A stretch of 64,000 nt of DNA. It comes from an uncultured Stenotrophomonas sp. (GTDB lineage Bacteria > Pseudomonadota > Gammaproteobacteria > Xanthomonadales > Xanthomonadaceae). Below the pieces are notes generated by a model that was given only the letters and a program-made list of their open reading frames with translations, did not search any database and had not been told where the DNA came from. This document shows, one piece after another, positions 41,652-51,218 of the stretch. The translations under genes were made by a program, and so were the position numbers. Position 1 is the stretch's first letter. Every line of letters starts with the position of its first letter. The stretch lies in NCBI GenBank assembly GCA_913775725.1, contig CAJYNG010000013.1:186001-250000 (forward strand). The letters are read 5' to 3'.

Positions 41652-42442
41652 AGTGCATCCACCATCTCGGGACTGGCACGACGGAAAACGATCAACGATG
41701 CCAGCGCCAGCACGCATGCGGCGCCAACCAGCCAGGCCAGGTCAGCCCACACCGGCGGTTGGTCGTAGAGCAGGACGTTCTGGTAGCTGCTCACCAGCGG
41801 ATACAACGGATTCAACTTGAACAGGCCCTGCACGTGCTCAGGCAGGATGCGGATGTTGTAGACGATCGGCGTCAGCCAGAACAGCGCCTGCAGCACGACG
41901 GGCACCACCTGCCCAATGTCACGCATGAACACGTTAAGCACACCCAGCAGCAGTCCGATCGACATCGCAAAGAAGAGCGTGATCAGGATCAGGATCGGCA
42001 GCCAGAGCGCTTGCGCTCCCGGGTAGTGGCCGAGCACGGCGAACACCACGAAGATCGCAACGAGCAGCAGAAGGTTGTTGACCAGCATCGTGCCGCCGGC
42101 GATGAAGGGCAGGCAGATGCGCGGGAACGCCATCTTCTTCATCAGATTGCCGCTGTCCACGAACAGCGACACGCATTTGCCGACCGTCTCGGAGAACATG
42201 CTCCAGCACAGCGTCCCCGCCATCAGGTACAACGCATAGGCGTACTTGTTGTCGATGCCGGGCAGCTTCGCCGAGAGTACCTCCGACAGGATCGTGGCAA
42301 AGATGACGACCTGCATCAGCGGGTGGATGATCATCCACAATGCGCCGAGTTTGCTGCGGATGAAGCGGACCCGCAGTTCATTCTTGATCGACGAAAGGAT
42401 GAAATACCGGTAGGCCCAGATGGACCGGATCATGTCACTCAT
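41648..42442 (-). CDS. wzm: O-antigen ABC exporter permease
   Basis: The 264-aa ABC-2-type permease has six predicted membrane helices and an N-terminal SIKNELRVRFIRSKLGALW, followed by HPLMQVVIFATIL, a typical Wzm opening. With Wzt it exports undecaprenyl-PP-linked O chains across the inner membrane. Its stop overlaps the wzt start by 4 bp and its start overlaps the upstream glycosyltransferase by 8 bp, so the whole set is one translationally coupled operon. Confidence 0.93.
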   Translation of the reverse strand: MSDMIRSIWAYRYFILSSIKNELRVRFIRSKLGALWMIIHPLMQVVIFATILSEVLSAKLPGIDNKYAYALYLMAGTLCWSMFSETVGKCVSLFVDSGNLMKKMAFPRICLPFIAGGTMLVNNLLLLVAIFVVFAVLGHYPGAQALWLPILILITLFFAMSIGLLLGVLNVFMRDIGQVVPVVLQALFWLTPIVYNIRILPEHVQGLFKLNPLYPLVSSYQNVLLYDQPPVWADLAWLVGAACVLALASLIVFRRASPEMVDAL

Positions 42443-43832
42443 TGCCTGCCTCGTACTTCATTGTCTGCATGATGTCCTGCGTTGTGAGGGCGCGTACCTG
42501 GAGCTGGCGAACGCGTTCAACGACGCTGCGGGCGGCGGCGTGGGAGGATAGAACTGCCTCGACACGCCCGCGTCCTGCCAGCCCCAGCTCCGTGGCGAAG
42601 GCCGGGTCGTCGGCCAACCGGCGCATCCACGCCGCGGCCGCAGGAACATGCGCGTCCGCCCAGCGCTGGCCCTTACCTGCGGGGTACTCGCCGTCTCGCA
42701 CCGGAACAAGTGTGAAATCGACCAACGCGGCCGAATCGGCATCCATGAACTCCATATTGCCCGACCACGCGGTGGCGATGACCGGCTTGCCCATGGCCAT
42801 GCACTCGGCCAATCCCAGGCCGAAGCCTTCGGCGCGATGAAGCGACACATAGGCGTCACAGCATCGCTGCAGCGCATTGAGGTGTTCGCGTGCAATGACT
42901 TCGTCACGGATGATGATGCGCTCGTCACTGCCGGCCAGAACCAGAAGGTGCTTGAGCAAATGCGGGAAGCGATGACCGTTGCTGCTCTTGACCAGCAATC
43001 GCACGTCACGGCGCTCTGGCGGAAATGCCTCCCGAAATGCGCGGATCACGGCCTCCGGATTCTTGCGCTCCATCCGCGAGCTGAAATCGAAGGACGTGAG
43101 GAAGATGAATGCATCCTCCGGCAAACCGAAGTCCGCACGCTGCAGCCCGCTGTCGTGCAGGACACCGAGCGGCATCGGGATACGCGTCACCGGCTTGCTG
43201 GTTGCCTCCGCCACTGCACCTTGGATGAAGCGCGTTGCCACCAGTACCTCGTCCACCAGCTCCAGCGCCGGCAGCCAGCTGTCCGGGAGGCGTTCGAGCT
43301 CCCAGAACCAACAGGCAATCAGGTAACGCCCCTGCCCCCTGGCCAGCGAAACACTGGCCAAGGCCTGCTCAAGATAATCCGGATTGATAAAGATGATGCT
43401 GACCGCATGCGGCATCCGATCATCGATATAGGCATCCAGCACATGCTCACCGCGAGCGTTCGGCAAGCCAAGATCAATATCGCGAAGCGCAACCGGCACA
43501 CCCTGTTCAATCACCGCGCGCGCATAGCTGCGGGCAGCTTCGGCCAACCCGAACTGGCCGTGGATGTAGCCAAGGATGTTGATCCCGGGCTGCTCTGCCG
43601 CACTGCTTGCAACACGAACGACTACCTCATCGGCAGAGCGCAGCTGCCTCTGCCAGGCTGCGGTGCGCACAAATCGTGTCTGTGCCTGCAACCGGCGCGA
43701 GAACAGCCGCAATGCGCGCTCGCGCAGCCCGATGGGCAACAGATGAAAGGCAACACGCAGCCACGGCTGGCTGCGCAGCCACGTCAACACGCGCACCGAA
43801 GCCGCAGCCGAAATGGAGTCCGGACGAGTCAT
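42435..43832 (-). CDS. Glycosyltransferase family 4
   Basis: The 465-aa protein has an N-terminal extension of about 90 residues before the GT-B fold (GINILGYIHGQFGLAEAARSYARA). The donor half contains LTSFDFSSRMERKNPEAVIRAF and the E-x7-E motif in AEGFGLGLAECMAMG. The GQFGLAEAARS block is common in O-antigen glycosyltransferases. It probably adds early residues (adaptor or primer) before polymerisation. It is the first gene of the minus-strand export operon, starting 18 bp past the metB stop region. Confidence 0.87.
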   Translation of the reverse strand: MTRPDSISAAASVRVLTWLRSQPWLRVAFHLLPIGLRERALRLFSRRLQAQTRFVRTAAWQRQLRSADEVVVRVASSAAEQPGINILGYIHGQFGLAEAARSYARAVIEQGVPVALRDIDLGLPNARGEHVLDAYIDDRMPHAVSIIFINPDYLEQALASVSLARGQGRYLIACWFWELERLPDSWLPALELVDEVLVATRFIQGAVAEATSKPVTRIPMPLGVLHDSGLQRADFGLPEDAFIFLTSFDFSSRMERKNPEAVIRAFREAFPPERRDVRLLVKSSNGHRFPHLLKHLLVLAGSDERIIIRDEVIAREHLNALQRCCDAYVSLHRAEGFGLGLAECMAMGKPVIATAWSGNMEFMDADSAALVDFTLVPVRDGEYPAGKGQRWADAHVPAAAAWMRRLADDPAFATELGLAGRGRVEAVLSSHAAARSVVERVRQLQVRALTTQDIMQTMKYEAGNE

Positions 43833-43850
43833 GGGAAGAGGGTTGGGCAG

Positions 43851-45026
43851 TCAGCCGCCCAGCGCCCTTTCCAGATCCACCTGCAGATCCCCCAATTCCT
43901 CCACACCCACGCTCAGCCTTACCAGCGCATCGCTGATCCCCAGCTGTTCCCGCCGCGCGACCGGAATCGAGGCGTGCGTCATCACCGCCGGGTGGTTGAC
44001 CAGGCTTTCCACGCCGCCCAGCGACTCGGCCAGGGTGAACAGCTCGGTCTTCTCGCAGAAGCGCTTGGCCGCGTCGAAACCGCCCTTGAGCACGATCGAG
44101 ACGATGCCGCCGTAACCGGCCATCTGCTTGCCGGCCAGCTCATGCTGCGGGTGCGACGGCAGGCCCGGGTAGATCACCTTTTCCACCGCCGGGTGTTCTT
44201 CCAGCCACTGGGCCAGGGCCAGCGCGTTGGCGCAATGTGCCTTCATGCGCAGCGGTAGGGTCTTCAGGCCACGCAGAGCCAGGAAGCTGTCGAACGGGCC
44301 CTGCACGCCACCCACCGAGTTCTGCAGGAAGGCCATCTGCTCGGCCAGTTCGGCGTTGTCGCCAACCACCACCATGCCACCGACCATGTCCGAATGGCCA
44401 TTGAGGTACTTGGTGGCCGAGTGCAGGACCAGGTCCGCGCCCAGCTCCAGCGGACGCTGCAGCATCGGCGAGGCGAAGGTGTTGTCGACCACCACGATCA
44501 GACCATGACGCTTGGCGATGGCGGCCACCGCGGCGATGTCGACGATCTTCAGCATCGGGTTGGTCGGGGTCTCGATCCAGACCATCTTCGTCTTCGCCGT
44601 GATGGACGCTTCAAACGCGGCCAGGTCGGTCAGGTCGACGAAGCTGAAATCCAGCCCGGCGGTGCGGCGGCGCACACGCTCGAACAAGCGGAAGCTGCCG
44701 CCGTAGATATCGTCCATCGCCACCACGTGGCTGCCGGCGTCCAGCAGCTCGATCACGGTCGAGCTGGCCGCCATGCCCGAAGCGAAGGCGAAGCCGCGGG
44801 TGCCACCTTCCAGCGACGCCACGCAACGCTCATACGCGAAGCGGGTCGGGTTGTGGGTACGCGAGTACTCGAAGCCCTGATGCTCGCCCGGGCTGGACTG
44901 CGCATAGGTCGAGGTGGCGTAGATCGGCGGCATCACCGCGCCGGTGCTGGGGTCCGGCGACTGGCCACCGTGGATGGCCAGAGTAGCCAGGGCCAGGGCG
45001 CGATCCTGGGAAGTAGCGTTGGACAT
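43851..45026 (-). CDS. metB: Cystathionine gamma-synthase/gamma-lyase family PLP enzyme
   Basis: The 391-aa enzyme of the Cys/Met metabolism PLP family has YSRTHNPTR, SGMAASSTVIELL, and the PLP lysine in HSATKYLNGHSD. Family members make cystathionine (MetB) or split it to cysteine (gamma-lyase); sequence reading alone does not decide. Because the upstream gene is cystathionine beta-synthase, a gamma-lyase role in reverse transsulfuration is likely. In xanthomonads this gene is the other classic border of the LPS locus. Confidence 0.9.
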   Translation of the reverse strand: MSNATSQDRALALATLAIHGGQSPDPSTGAVMPPIYATSTYAQSSPGEHQGFEYSRTHNPTRFAYERCVASLEGGTRGFAFASGMAASSTVIELLDAGSHVVAMDDIYGGSFRLFERVRRRTAGLDFSFVDLTDLAAFEASITAKTKMVWIETPTNPMLKIVDIAAVAAIAKRHGLIVVVDNTFASPMLQRPLELGADLVLHSATKYLNGHSDMVGGMVVVGDNAELAEQMAFLQNSVGGVQGPFDSFLALRGLKTLPLRMKAHCANALALAQWLEEHPAVEKVIYPGLPSHPQHELAGKQMAGYGGIVSIVLKGGFDAAKRFCEKTELFTLAESLGGVESLVNHPAVMTHASIPVARREQLGISDALVRLSVGVEELGDLQVDLERALGG

Positions 45027-45149
45027 GTTGTTTCCTGAGGGGCGCCGACGCACGGCGCCATCGAAGGTGCGGAAGTCTACCAGCGCGGCCTTAACGACCT
45101 TTGACGCGGATAAACCGGAATTCAGCAGCGAACGTCTTCGATCAGCGGC

Positions 45150-46520
45150 TTACTGCACGCGACGGCGCAGGTAGTTCAGCAGGTCGATACGGGTGATCAG
45201 GCCCAGGAAGGCGTCGCCGTCCATCACGATCGCCACCTGGCCACGGTCGAACACCGGCAGCAGGGCCTCGATCGGCGACTTCACGTCCAGCCGGTCCAGC
45301 TTGCTGACCATCGCGGTGGCGACGCTGTCGCGGAAACGGGCCTCATCGCCATAGACATGCAGCAGCACGTCGCTTTCGTCGACGATGCCGACCAGCTGGT
45401 CACCATCCATCACCGGCAGCTGCGACACGTCGTACAGCTTCATGCGCTGGTAGGCCGTGGTCAGCAGGTCATTCGGGCCGATCACCACGGTGTCACGCTG
45501 GCCATACGGGCGCAGGATCAGATCGCGCAGGTCGCCGTGCTGCGGGCGCTGCAGGAAGCCGTTGTCCAGCATCCAGTAGTCGTTGTACATCTTCGACAGG
45601 TACTTGTTGCCGGTATCCGGCACCAGCACCAGCACCTTCTTCGGCGTGGTCTGCTCCTTGCAGTACTTCAGGCCGGCGGCCAGCAGGGTGCCGGTGGACG
45701 AGCCACCCAGGATGCCTTCCTTGCCCAGCAGTTCGCGTGCGGTGTGGAAGCTCTCGGCGTCGCTGATGGCATAAGCCTTCTTGACCCGGCTGAAATCCGA
45801 GATCGACGGCAGGAAGTCCTCGCCGATGCCTTCCACCAGCCAGCTGCCCGACTTGTCGTTCAGATTGCCGTCGTTGATGTACTCGGCCAGGATCGAGCCG
45901 ACCGGGTCGGCCAGCACCAGCTCGGTCTTCGGCGACAGCTTGGCGAAGGCGCGCGACAGGCCGGTCATGGTGCCGGAACTGCCGCAACCGAACACGATGG
46001 CGTCGAGGTCGCCGCCCATCTGCTCGAGGATCTCCGGGCCGGTACCGAATTCATGCGCAGCCGGGTTGTCCGGGTTGCCGAACTGGTTGATGAAGTAGGC
46101 GCCCGGGGTCTGCTCGGCGATGGTCTTGGCCAGGTCCTGGTAATACTCGGGGTGCCCCTTGGCCACGTCCGAACGGGTCAGACGCACTTCAGCGCCCATC
46201 GCCTTCAGGTTGAAGATCTTCTCGCGGCTCATCTTGTCGGGAACAACCAGGATCAGCTTGTAACCCTTCTGCTGGGCCACCAGGGCCAGACCGAGGCCGG
46301 TGTTGCCGGCCGTGCCCTCGACCAGGGTCGCGCCCGGCTTCAGGTCACCGCGCTGCTCCGCCGCCTCGATCATCGACAGGCCGATGCGATCCTTGATCGA
46401 TCCGCCCGGGTTGGCGCTCTCCAGCTTCAGGTAGAGCTCGCAGACGCCGGTGTCCAGGCGCTGGGCCTTGACGATCGGGGTCTGGCCGATGAGTTCGAGG
46501 ACGGAAGAATGGATGGGCAT
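45150..46520 (-). CDS. cbs: Cystathionine beta-synthase
   Basis: The 456-aa enzyme has the PLP lysine in GGSIKDRIG (Lys43), the phosphate-binding GTAGNTGLG, and FGCGSSGTMTGL. The C-terminal part from about residue 330 carries two CBS repeats (YDVSQLPVMDGDQLVGIVDESD and RGQVAIVMDGDAFLGLITRID). It condenses homocysteine with serine to cystathionine. The full-length form with a Bateman module suggests allosteric control. ATG at 46520 precedes the conserved PIHSSVLELIGQTP start. Confidence 0.92.
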   Translation of the reverse strand: MPIHSSVLELIGQTPIVKAQRLDTGVCELYLKLESANPGGSIKDRIGLSMIEAAEQRGDLKPGATLVEGTAGNTGLGLALVAQQKGYKLILVVPDKMSREKIFNLKAMGAEVRLTRSDVAKGHPEYYQDLAKTIAEQTPGAYFINQFGNPDNPAAHEFGTGPEILEQMGGDLDAIVFGCGSSGTMTGLSRAFAKLSPKTELVLADPVGSILAEYINDGNLNDKSGSWLVEGIGEDFLPSISDFSRVKKAYAISDAESFHTARELLGKEGILGGSSTGTLLAAGLKYCKEQTTPKKVLVLVPDTGNKYLSKMYNDYWMLDNGFLQRPQHGDLRDLILRPYGQRDTVVIGPNDLLTTAYQRMKLYDVSQLPVMDGDQLVGIVDESDVLLHVYGDEARFRDSVATAMVSKLDRLDVKSPIEALLPVFDRGQVAIVMDGDAFLGLITRIDLLNYLRRRVQ

Positions 46521-46819
46521 TCGGAGGACTTTCGGTTCGCGCCACACAGGGCCGGACCGATGATTATCCGACGGATGGCGATGAAAGTCAGGTCGGCAGG
46601 ACAGCGGGGTGCCCTTCGCAAAAAGAGATGCGGACGGCCCCGGATCGACGAGGAGACCGGTACCGCCCGCATCGGTGAGTTGTGCCTGCAGGCCAAGGCA
46701 CCACCGCTTGTGGTGCCTTGGCGCGGCCGCCTCATCGGCGGTGCCGCGATGCCGGGGCAGGAGCACCCGGCGGGGCCATCGATGGCCGGGTCACGCCGTT
46801 CCGGGCGTGACGAGGTGCG

Positions 46820-47056
46820 TCAAAGCGTGGGGGACGTCGTTGCGAGCGGTGTCTCGTACATTCGCAGAAGTCGTTGCTTGGCCAGCAGCTTCTCGCGCTT
46901 CATGCGACCCAGGGTGACATCATCGATCGGGAGTACACCCAACTCCGCGTCCATGCACTTCTTGTTCAACTTGCGGTGCTGGTCATGGAGTGCCCTGAAC
47001 TCCGGATCACGCGCGCGACGGGCGTCGATCTCGCTCTGGGGCTGATCTTCAAACAT
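46820..47056 (-). CDS. YdcH-family protein (DUF465)
   Basis: The 78-aa highly charged helical protein shows the DUF465 pattern: FRALHDQHRKLNKKCMDAE followed by the LKREKLLAKQRL type ending (MKREKLLAKQRLLRMYE). Most members are 60-80 aa and of unknown function, sometimes upregulated in stress. AGGAGG lies 7 bp before the ATG, an almost perfect ribosome site, suggesting strong expression. Confidence 0.8.
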   Translation of the reverse strand: MFEDQPQSEIDARRARDPEFRALHDQHRKLNKKCMDAELGVLPIDDVTLGRMKREKLLAKQRLLRMYETPLATTSPTL

Positions 47057-47380
47057 GATGGACCTCCTTCGACAGATACACGAACGCCCCGGCCGCAAGG
47101 CACGGGGCGTTGTTCATGGAGGAGCGCCGGTCGATGGCCACCTGGACGCCTGCAACGACCTGCGGCACTGGCCTGCGCACGTCGATTCGCTGCGGTTCGC
47201 GCCCTGTTTGCATCGGCCCGGCCCTCCCATCGTCCGGTCCGCGGCATTGCGTCCCGGACGATTGACCCTACGCCTGCTCAAGGCGGGGTACAAGACCCCT
47301 GCGGCAAAAAGACCGAACCCCGCCGGGGCGGGGTTCAGGCTGAATGCTCATCGCAACGAAAAACAAACAATATCAAGCAA

Positions 47381-48265
47381 TTACGGGGCGATGATGACCT
47401 CGGCCGAACGCGCCCGGGTGGACGCCGCCTTCTTGCCGCTGAGCTGGATCCGGTTGCTGGCGACACCCGCCGCGACCAGGGCATCACGCAGGGCCTCGGC
47501 ACGCTTCTGACCGACCCCGTTCGCGCTGTCATAGGCTTCGATCCGCAGGCGGCCCTTCTTGCCGATGTTCAGGTACTCGGCCAGTGCCTTGGCCTGGTTG
47601 CGTGCCCCACCGGACAGGCTGGAGGCGCCAGTGGCGAATGCGTCACCACTGAAGGTGAAGACTTCGCCACGGCCATCGAACTTCGAGCCCGGCAGCTTCT
47701 GCCCGGACACCAGCTCGGCTTCCTCGCGGGCCAGCTTGGCGGCGTTCTGCTGGGCGGCGCTGAGACGCTGCTGCTGCTTGCCGGCCACGCTGGTGAGGGC
47801 GTTCTCAGCGTCCTGTCGCGCCAGGGTCTCGGCTTCGGCGGCCTGGCGCAGACGCTCAGCCTCCTCGGCCTGCATCTGCGCCTGCATGCGCAGCTGCTCG
47901 GCTTCCTGGCGGGCACGGGCGGCGTCGCGGCGGCTGGCCTCGATCAGCAGGTCGCTGCGGGTCCGCTCCAGGCGGTCGACCTCGCGCGCGGCCATCGCGG
48001 TGCGCACGGCAGTCTCGGCGATCTCCACCCGGCGCTCGGCCAGATAGGTGGCCAGCTCCTGGTCGCGGCGCTTGGCCTTGTCCAGGGTGGCGATGGCCTG
48101 CTGGGCCTGCATGCGCTCGAAGGCGCCCAGCTCAGCGGTGTCGGGATTGGCCTGGATGGCCATCAGGCGCTGGCTCAGCTGCGCCACCATCGGGTTCTCG
48201 GCGGCCATGGCCAGGGTCGGCAGCGCCAGCAGCGCGGCCAGGGTTGCGGCAGTCATCGGCTTCAC
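47381..48265 (-). CDS. OmpA-like envelope protein with coiled coil
   Basis: The 294-aa protein has a signal peptide (LAALLALPTLAMAAE), an Ala/Gln/Arg-rich coiled coil at about residues 50-195 and a C-terminal OmpA-like domain (FSGDAFATGASSLS, LRIEAYDSANG, QKRAEALRDALVAAGV). OmpA domains bind peptidoglycan. Its ATG overlaps the stop of the DUF4398 gene, so the two act together, perhaps as an envelope-spanning pair. The 324-bp gap beyond its stop to the YdcH gene holds no recognised gene. Confidence 0.75.
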   Translation of the reverse strand: MKPMTAATLAALLALPTLAMAAENPMVAQLSQRLMAIQANPDTAELGAFERMQAQQAIATLDKAKRRDQELATYLAERRVEIAETAVRTAMAAREVDRLERTRSDLLIEASRRDAARARQEAEQLRMQAQMQAEEAERLRQAAEAETLARQDAENALTSVAGKQQQRLSAAQQNAAKLAREEAELVSGQKLPGSKFDGRGEVFTFSGDAFATGASSLSGGARNQAKALAEYLNIGKKGRLRIEAYDSANGVGQKRAEALRDALVAAGVASNRIQLSGKKAASTRARSAEVIIAP

Positions 48266-48651
48266 CGGCGGTCCTCCCCGGTCGACAGCTGGCGTTGCAG
48301 CTGGTTGACCTCGTTGCGGCGCAGCTGCAGCTGCGCGGTGACGGTGGCTTCCTCGCTGCGGACGCGGGCCAGGTCGGCATCGGCGGCGGCGCGCAGGGCC
48401 ATCGCCGGGGCGTTCTTGCGCTCGCGGCGGTCGCCGGCAGCACGCTGGGCCTGCTCCAGCCCCTGCCGGGCCAGCCCGATCAGGTCCGGGGCGTACTGGT
48501 CGGCGTCGGCCTGGGTGGCCTTGTCGACCGCCTGCCGGGCCTGGGCCAGTTCCAGTGCGCCGTCCTGCGCCCAGGCGGGGGCAGACAGTGCGAATGCAAA
48601 CGCCATCACATACAGGCCATGGCGCATTCGTGCGAAGCTAAGTCGTTTCAT
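48262..48651 (-). CDS. DUF4398-domain exported protein
   Basis: The 129-aa protein starts MKRLSFARMRHGLYVMAFAFALSAPAWAQ, a signal peptide. A DUF4398-like helical region follows (ELAQARQAVDKATQ, PDLIGLARQGLEQAQRA, NAPAMALRAAADADLA). DUF4398 genes are often found upstream of OmpA-family genes, as here. The start at 48651 is favoured by the signal peptide. It is divergent from pilU with a 97-bp gap. Confidence 0.75.
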   Translation of the reverse strand: MKRLSFARMRHGLYVMAFAFALSAPAWAQDGALELAQARQAVDKATQADADQYAPDLIGLARQGLEQAQRAAGDRRERKNAPAMALRAAADADLARVRSEEATVTAQLQLRRNEVNQLQRQLSTGEDRR

Positions 48652-48748
48652 TGGGGAGGCCGTACCGGTTGTCGGTTCACGGCCATTGTCGTCAAGCCGA
48701 CACCGTGCTGGCAACGGGCGTCGGCCGTTTCGTTGGGGAAAATTCGCA

Positions 48749-49876
48749 ATGGATATCGGCTACTTCCTGAAGCTGATGACCGAAAAGAACGCTTCGGACA
48801 TGTTCCTGACCACCGGAGCACCGGTCTACATCAAGATCGAGGGGAAGCTTTATCCGCTGGGCAACACCGGCCTGCCGCCGGGCATGGTCAAGAAGATCGC
48901 CTACTCGCTCATGGACGAAGGCCAGGTGCCGCAGTTCGAGCGCGAGCTGGAGCTCAACATGGCCATCGCCCTGCCCGATGCCGGGCGCTTCCGCGTCAAC
49001 GTGTTCAAGCAGCGGGGCGAAGTCGGCATGGTCATCCGCGCCATCCGCAGCCGCATCCCGAGCATCGAGGAGCTGAACCTTCCGCAGGTGCTGAAGGACG
49101 TCATCATGACCCCGCGCGGGCTGGTGCTGGTGGTGGGGTCCACCGGTTCCGGCAAGTCCACCTCGCTGGCGTCGATGATCGACCACCGCAACAGCACCAC
49201 CACCGGTCACATCCTCACCATCGAGGACCCGATCGAGTACCTGCACAAGCACAAGATGTCGATCGTCAACCAGCGCGAGGTCGGGCTGGACACCCATGCC
49301 TTCCACAACGCGCTGAAGAACGCGATGCGTGAAGCGCCGGACGTGATCCTGATCGGCGAGATCCTGGACGCGGAGACGATGGAGGCGGCCATCGCCTTCG
49401 CCGAGACCGGCCACCTGTGCCTGGCCACCCTGCATTCCAACAACGCCGACCAGACCATCGAGCGCATCCTCAACTTCTTCCCGGAAAGCGCGCACAAGAA
49501 CGTGCTGATGAACCTGGCGCTGAACCTGCGTGCGGTGATCAGCCAGCGCCTGGTGAAGAACAAGGAAGGCCGTCGCCTGCCGGCCACTGAGGTGCTGATC
49601 AACACGCCGATGATCCGCGACCTGCTGCGTCGTGGCCAGGTGCACGAGATCAAGGCGGCAATGGAAGGCTCACTGGAGGAAGGCATGGAGAGCTTCGACC
49701 AGTGCCTGTTCCGGTTGGCCAAGGCTGGCACCATCGAGCAGGAGGAGGCCCTGCGCGCGGCCGACTCGCGCGATGGCCTGGCGTTGAAGTTCCGCCTGTC
49801 CGAAGGCAGCAGCGGCGAACACGACCCGTACGCGGATTTCTCGGCCGGCGCGCCGAGCATCACCCACGGGTTCTGA
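48749..49876 (+). CDS. pilU: Type IV pilus retraction ATPase PilU
   Basis: The 375-aa secretion ATPase has Walker A GSTGSGKST, the Asp box IEDPIEYLH, Walker B VILIGEILDAETM and HSNNADQTIERILNF. It starts MDIGYFLKLMTEKNASDMFLT, as PilU does, and ends with the longer C-terminal tail of PilU rather than PilT. PilU works with PilT to retract type IV pili. pilT is not in the window, although it often neighbours pilU. Confidence 0.9.
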   Translation: MDIGYFLKLMTEKNASDMFLTTGAPVYIKIEGKLYPLGNTGLPPGMVKKIAYSLMDEGQVPQFERELELNMAIALPDAGRFRVNVFKQRGEVGMVIRAIRSRIPSIEELNLPQVLKDVIMTPRGLVLVVGSTGSGKSTSLASMIDHRNSTTTGHILTIEDPIEYLHKHKMSIVNQREVGLDTHAFHNALKNAMREAPDVILIGEILDAETMEAAIAFAETGHLCLATLHSNNADQTIERILNFFPESAHKNVLMNLALNLRAVISQRLVKNKEGRRLPATEVLINTPMIRDLLRRGQVHEIKAAMEGSLEEGMESFDQCLFRLAKAGTIEQEEALRAADSRDGLALKFRLSEGSSGEHDPYADFSAGAPSITHGF

Positions 49877-49934
49877 CCTGAAGGGTTCAGGGGCGGTCTC
49901 ATCCAATAAGACCGCCGATCCGTAGGTTTCCGCA

Positions 49935-51218
49935 ATGGAAACCATCCGCAAGCTTGCCATCCTGGCTGACGCCGCCAAATACGATGCCTCCTGCGCCTCC
50001 AGCGGCTCGGGCAAGCGCGACTCACGCGCCAGCGGCGGCATCGGCAGCACTGAAGGCATGGGCATCTGCCACAGCTATACGCCGGATGGCCGTTGCGTTT
50101 CGTTGCTGAAGATCCTGCTGACCAACTTCTGCGTCTACGACTGCGCGTATTGCGTGAACCGCGTGTCCAGCAATGTGCCCCGCGCGCGCTTCAGCGTGGA
50201 CGAGGTGGTCGCGCTGACGCTGGACTTCTACAAGCGTAACTACATCGAGGGCCTGTTCCTTTCCAGCGGCATCATCCGCAATGCGGACTACACCATGGAG
50301 CAGATGGTGGAAGTAGCGCGGCAACTGCGCGAGGAACACCGCTACGCCGGTTACATCCACCTCAAGACCATTCCCGAAGCGTCGCCGGAACTGCTGGCCA
50401 GCGCCGGGCGTTACGCCGACCGGCTGTCGATCAACGTGGAGCTGCCCACCGAAGCCGGGCTGAGCGCGCTGGCACCGGAGAAGACCGTACAGTCCATCCG
50501 CGGTGCGATGGGCGAGCTGCGCTGGCGCATCGAGGAAGCGAAGGAAGCGCGCAAGGTGCCGGCGGTGGTCGCGCCGGTGTCCACCCGCAGCGCACGCCCG
50601 CGCCCTCCCCGTTTCGCACCCGCCGGGCAGAGCACGCAGATGATCGTCGGCGCGGACGGGGCCAACGACCAGCAGATCCTGGCAAGCGCCGACAGCCTGT
50701 ACGGCAACTACCGCATGCGCCGGGTGTACTACTCCGCCTTCAGCCCGATTCCGGATGCCAGCCGCCAGCTGCCGCTGCAGCCGCCGCCCCTGCAGCGCGA
50801 GCACCGCCTGTACCAGGCCGACTGGCTGCTGCGCTTCTACGGCTATGGCGTGGATGAAATCACCGATACCACCCAGGCCGGCATGCTCGATCTGGACATC
50901 GACCCGAAGATGGCCTGGGCGATCCGCCACCCAGAACGCTTCCCCGTGGATCTCAACCGCGCGCCGAAGGAAATGCTGCTGCGCGTACCCGGGCTGGGCG
51001 TGCGCAATGTGAAGCGGGTGCTGATGGCGCGCCGCCACGGTCGCCTGCGGGTTGCCGATGTGGCACGCCTGAAGGCGCCGATGAGCAAACTGCTGCCATT
51101 CGTGCTGCTGGCCGACCACCACCCGCGCAGGGCGCTGGACGATCCGGCTGCGCTGCGCGCCCAATTGGCCGCACCGCCCCGTCAGGGATCGCTGTTCGAT
51201 GCCCCACCGCCAGCCTGA
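49935..51218 (+). CDS. Putative DNA modification/repair radical SAM protein
   Basis: The 427-aa protein has the radical SAM cluster motif CX3CX2C (Cys66, Cys70, Cys73 in FCVYDCAYC). Conserved residues after it include FLSSGI and YIHLKTIPEASPELL. The C-terminal part (about 320-380) has a helix-hairpin-helix-like DNA-binding segment MLLRVPGLGVRNVKRVL. The family is encoded next to a DUF4130-UdgX protein in many bacteria and has no established reaction. Its stop overlaps the next gene by 20 bp, indicating coupling. An FeS cluster is expected. Confidence 0.85.
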   Translation: METIRKLAILADAAKYDASCASSGSGKRDSRASGGIGSTEGMGICHSYTPDGRCVSLLKILLTNFCVYDCAYCVNRVSSNVPRARFSVDEVVALTLDFYKRNYIEGLFLSSGIIRNADYTMEQMVEVARQLREEHRYAGYIHLKTIPEASPELLASAGRYADRLSINVELPTEAGLSALAPEKTVQSIRGAMGELRWRIEEAKEARKVPAVVAPVSTRSARPRPPRFAPAGQSTQMIVGADGANDQQILASADSLYGNYRMRRVYYSAFSPIPDASRQLPLQPPPLQREHRLYQADWLLRFYGYGVDEITDTTQAGMLDLDIDPKMAWAIRHPERFPVDLNRAPKEMLLRVPGLGVRNVKRVLMARRHGRLRVADVARLKAPMSKLLPFVLLADHHPRRALDDPAALRAQLAAPPRQGSLFDAPPPA

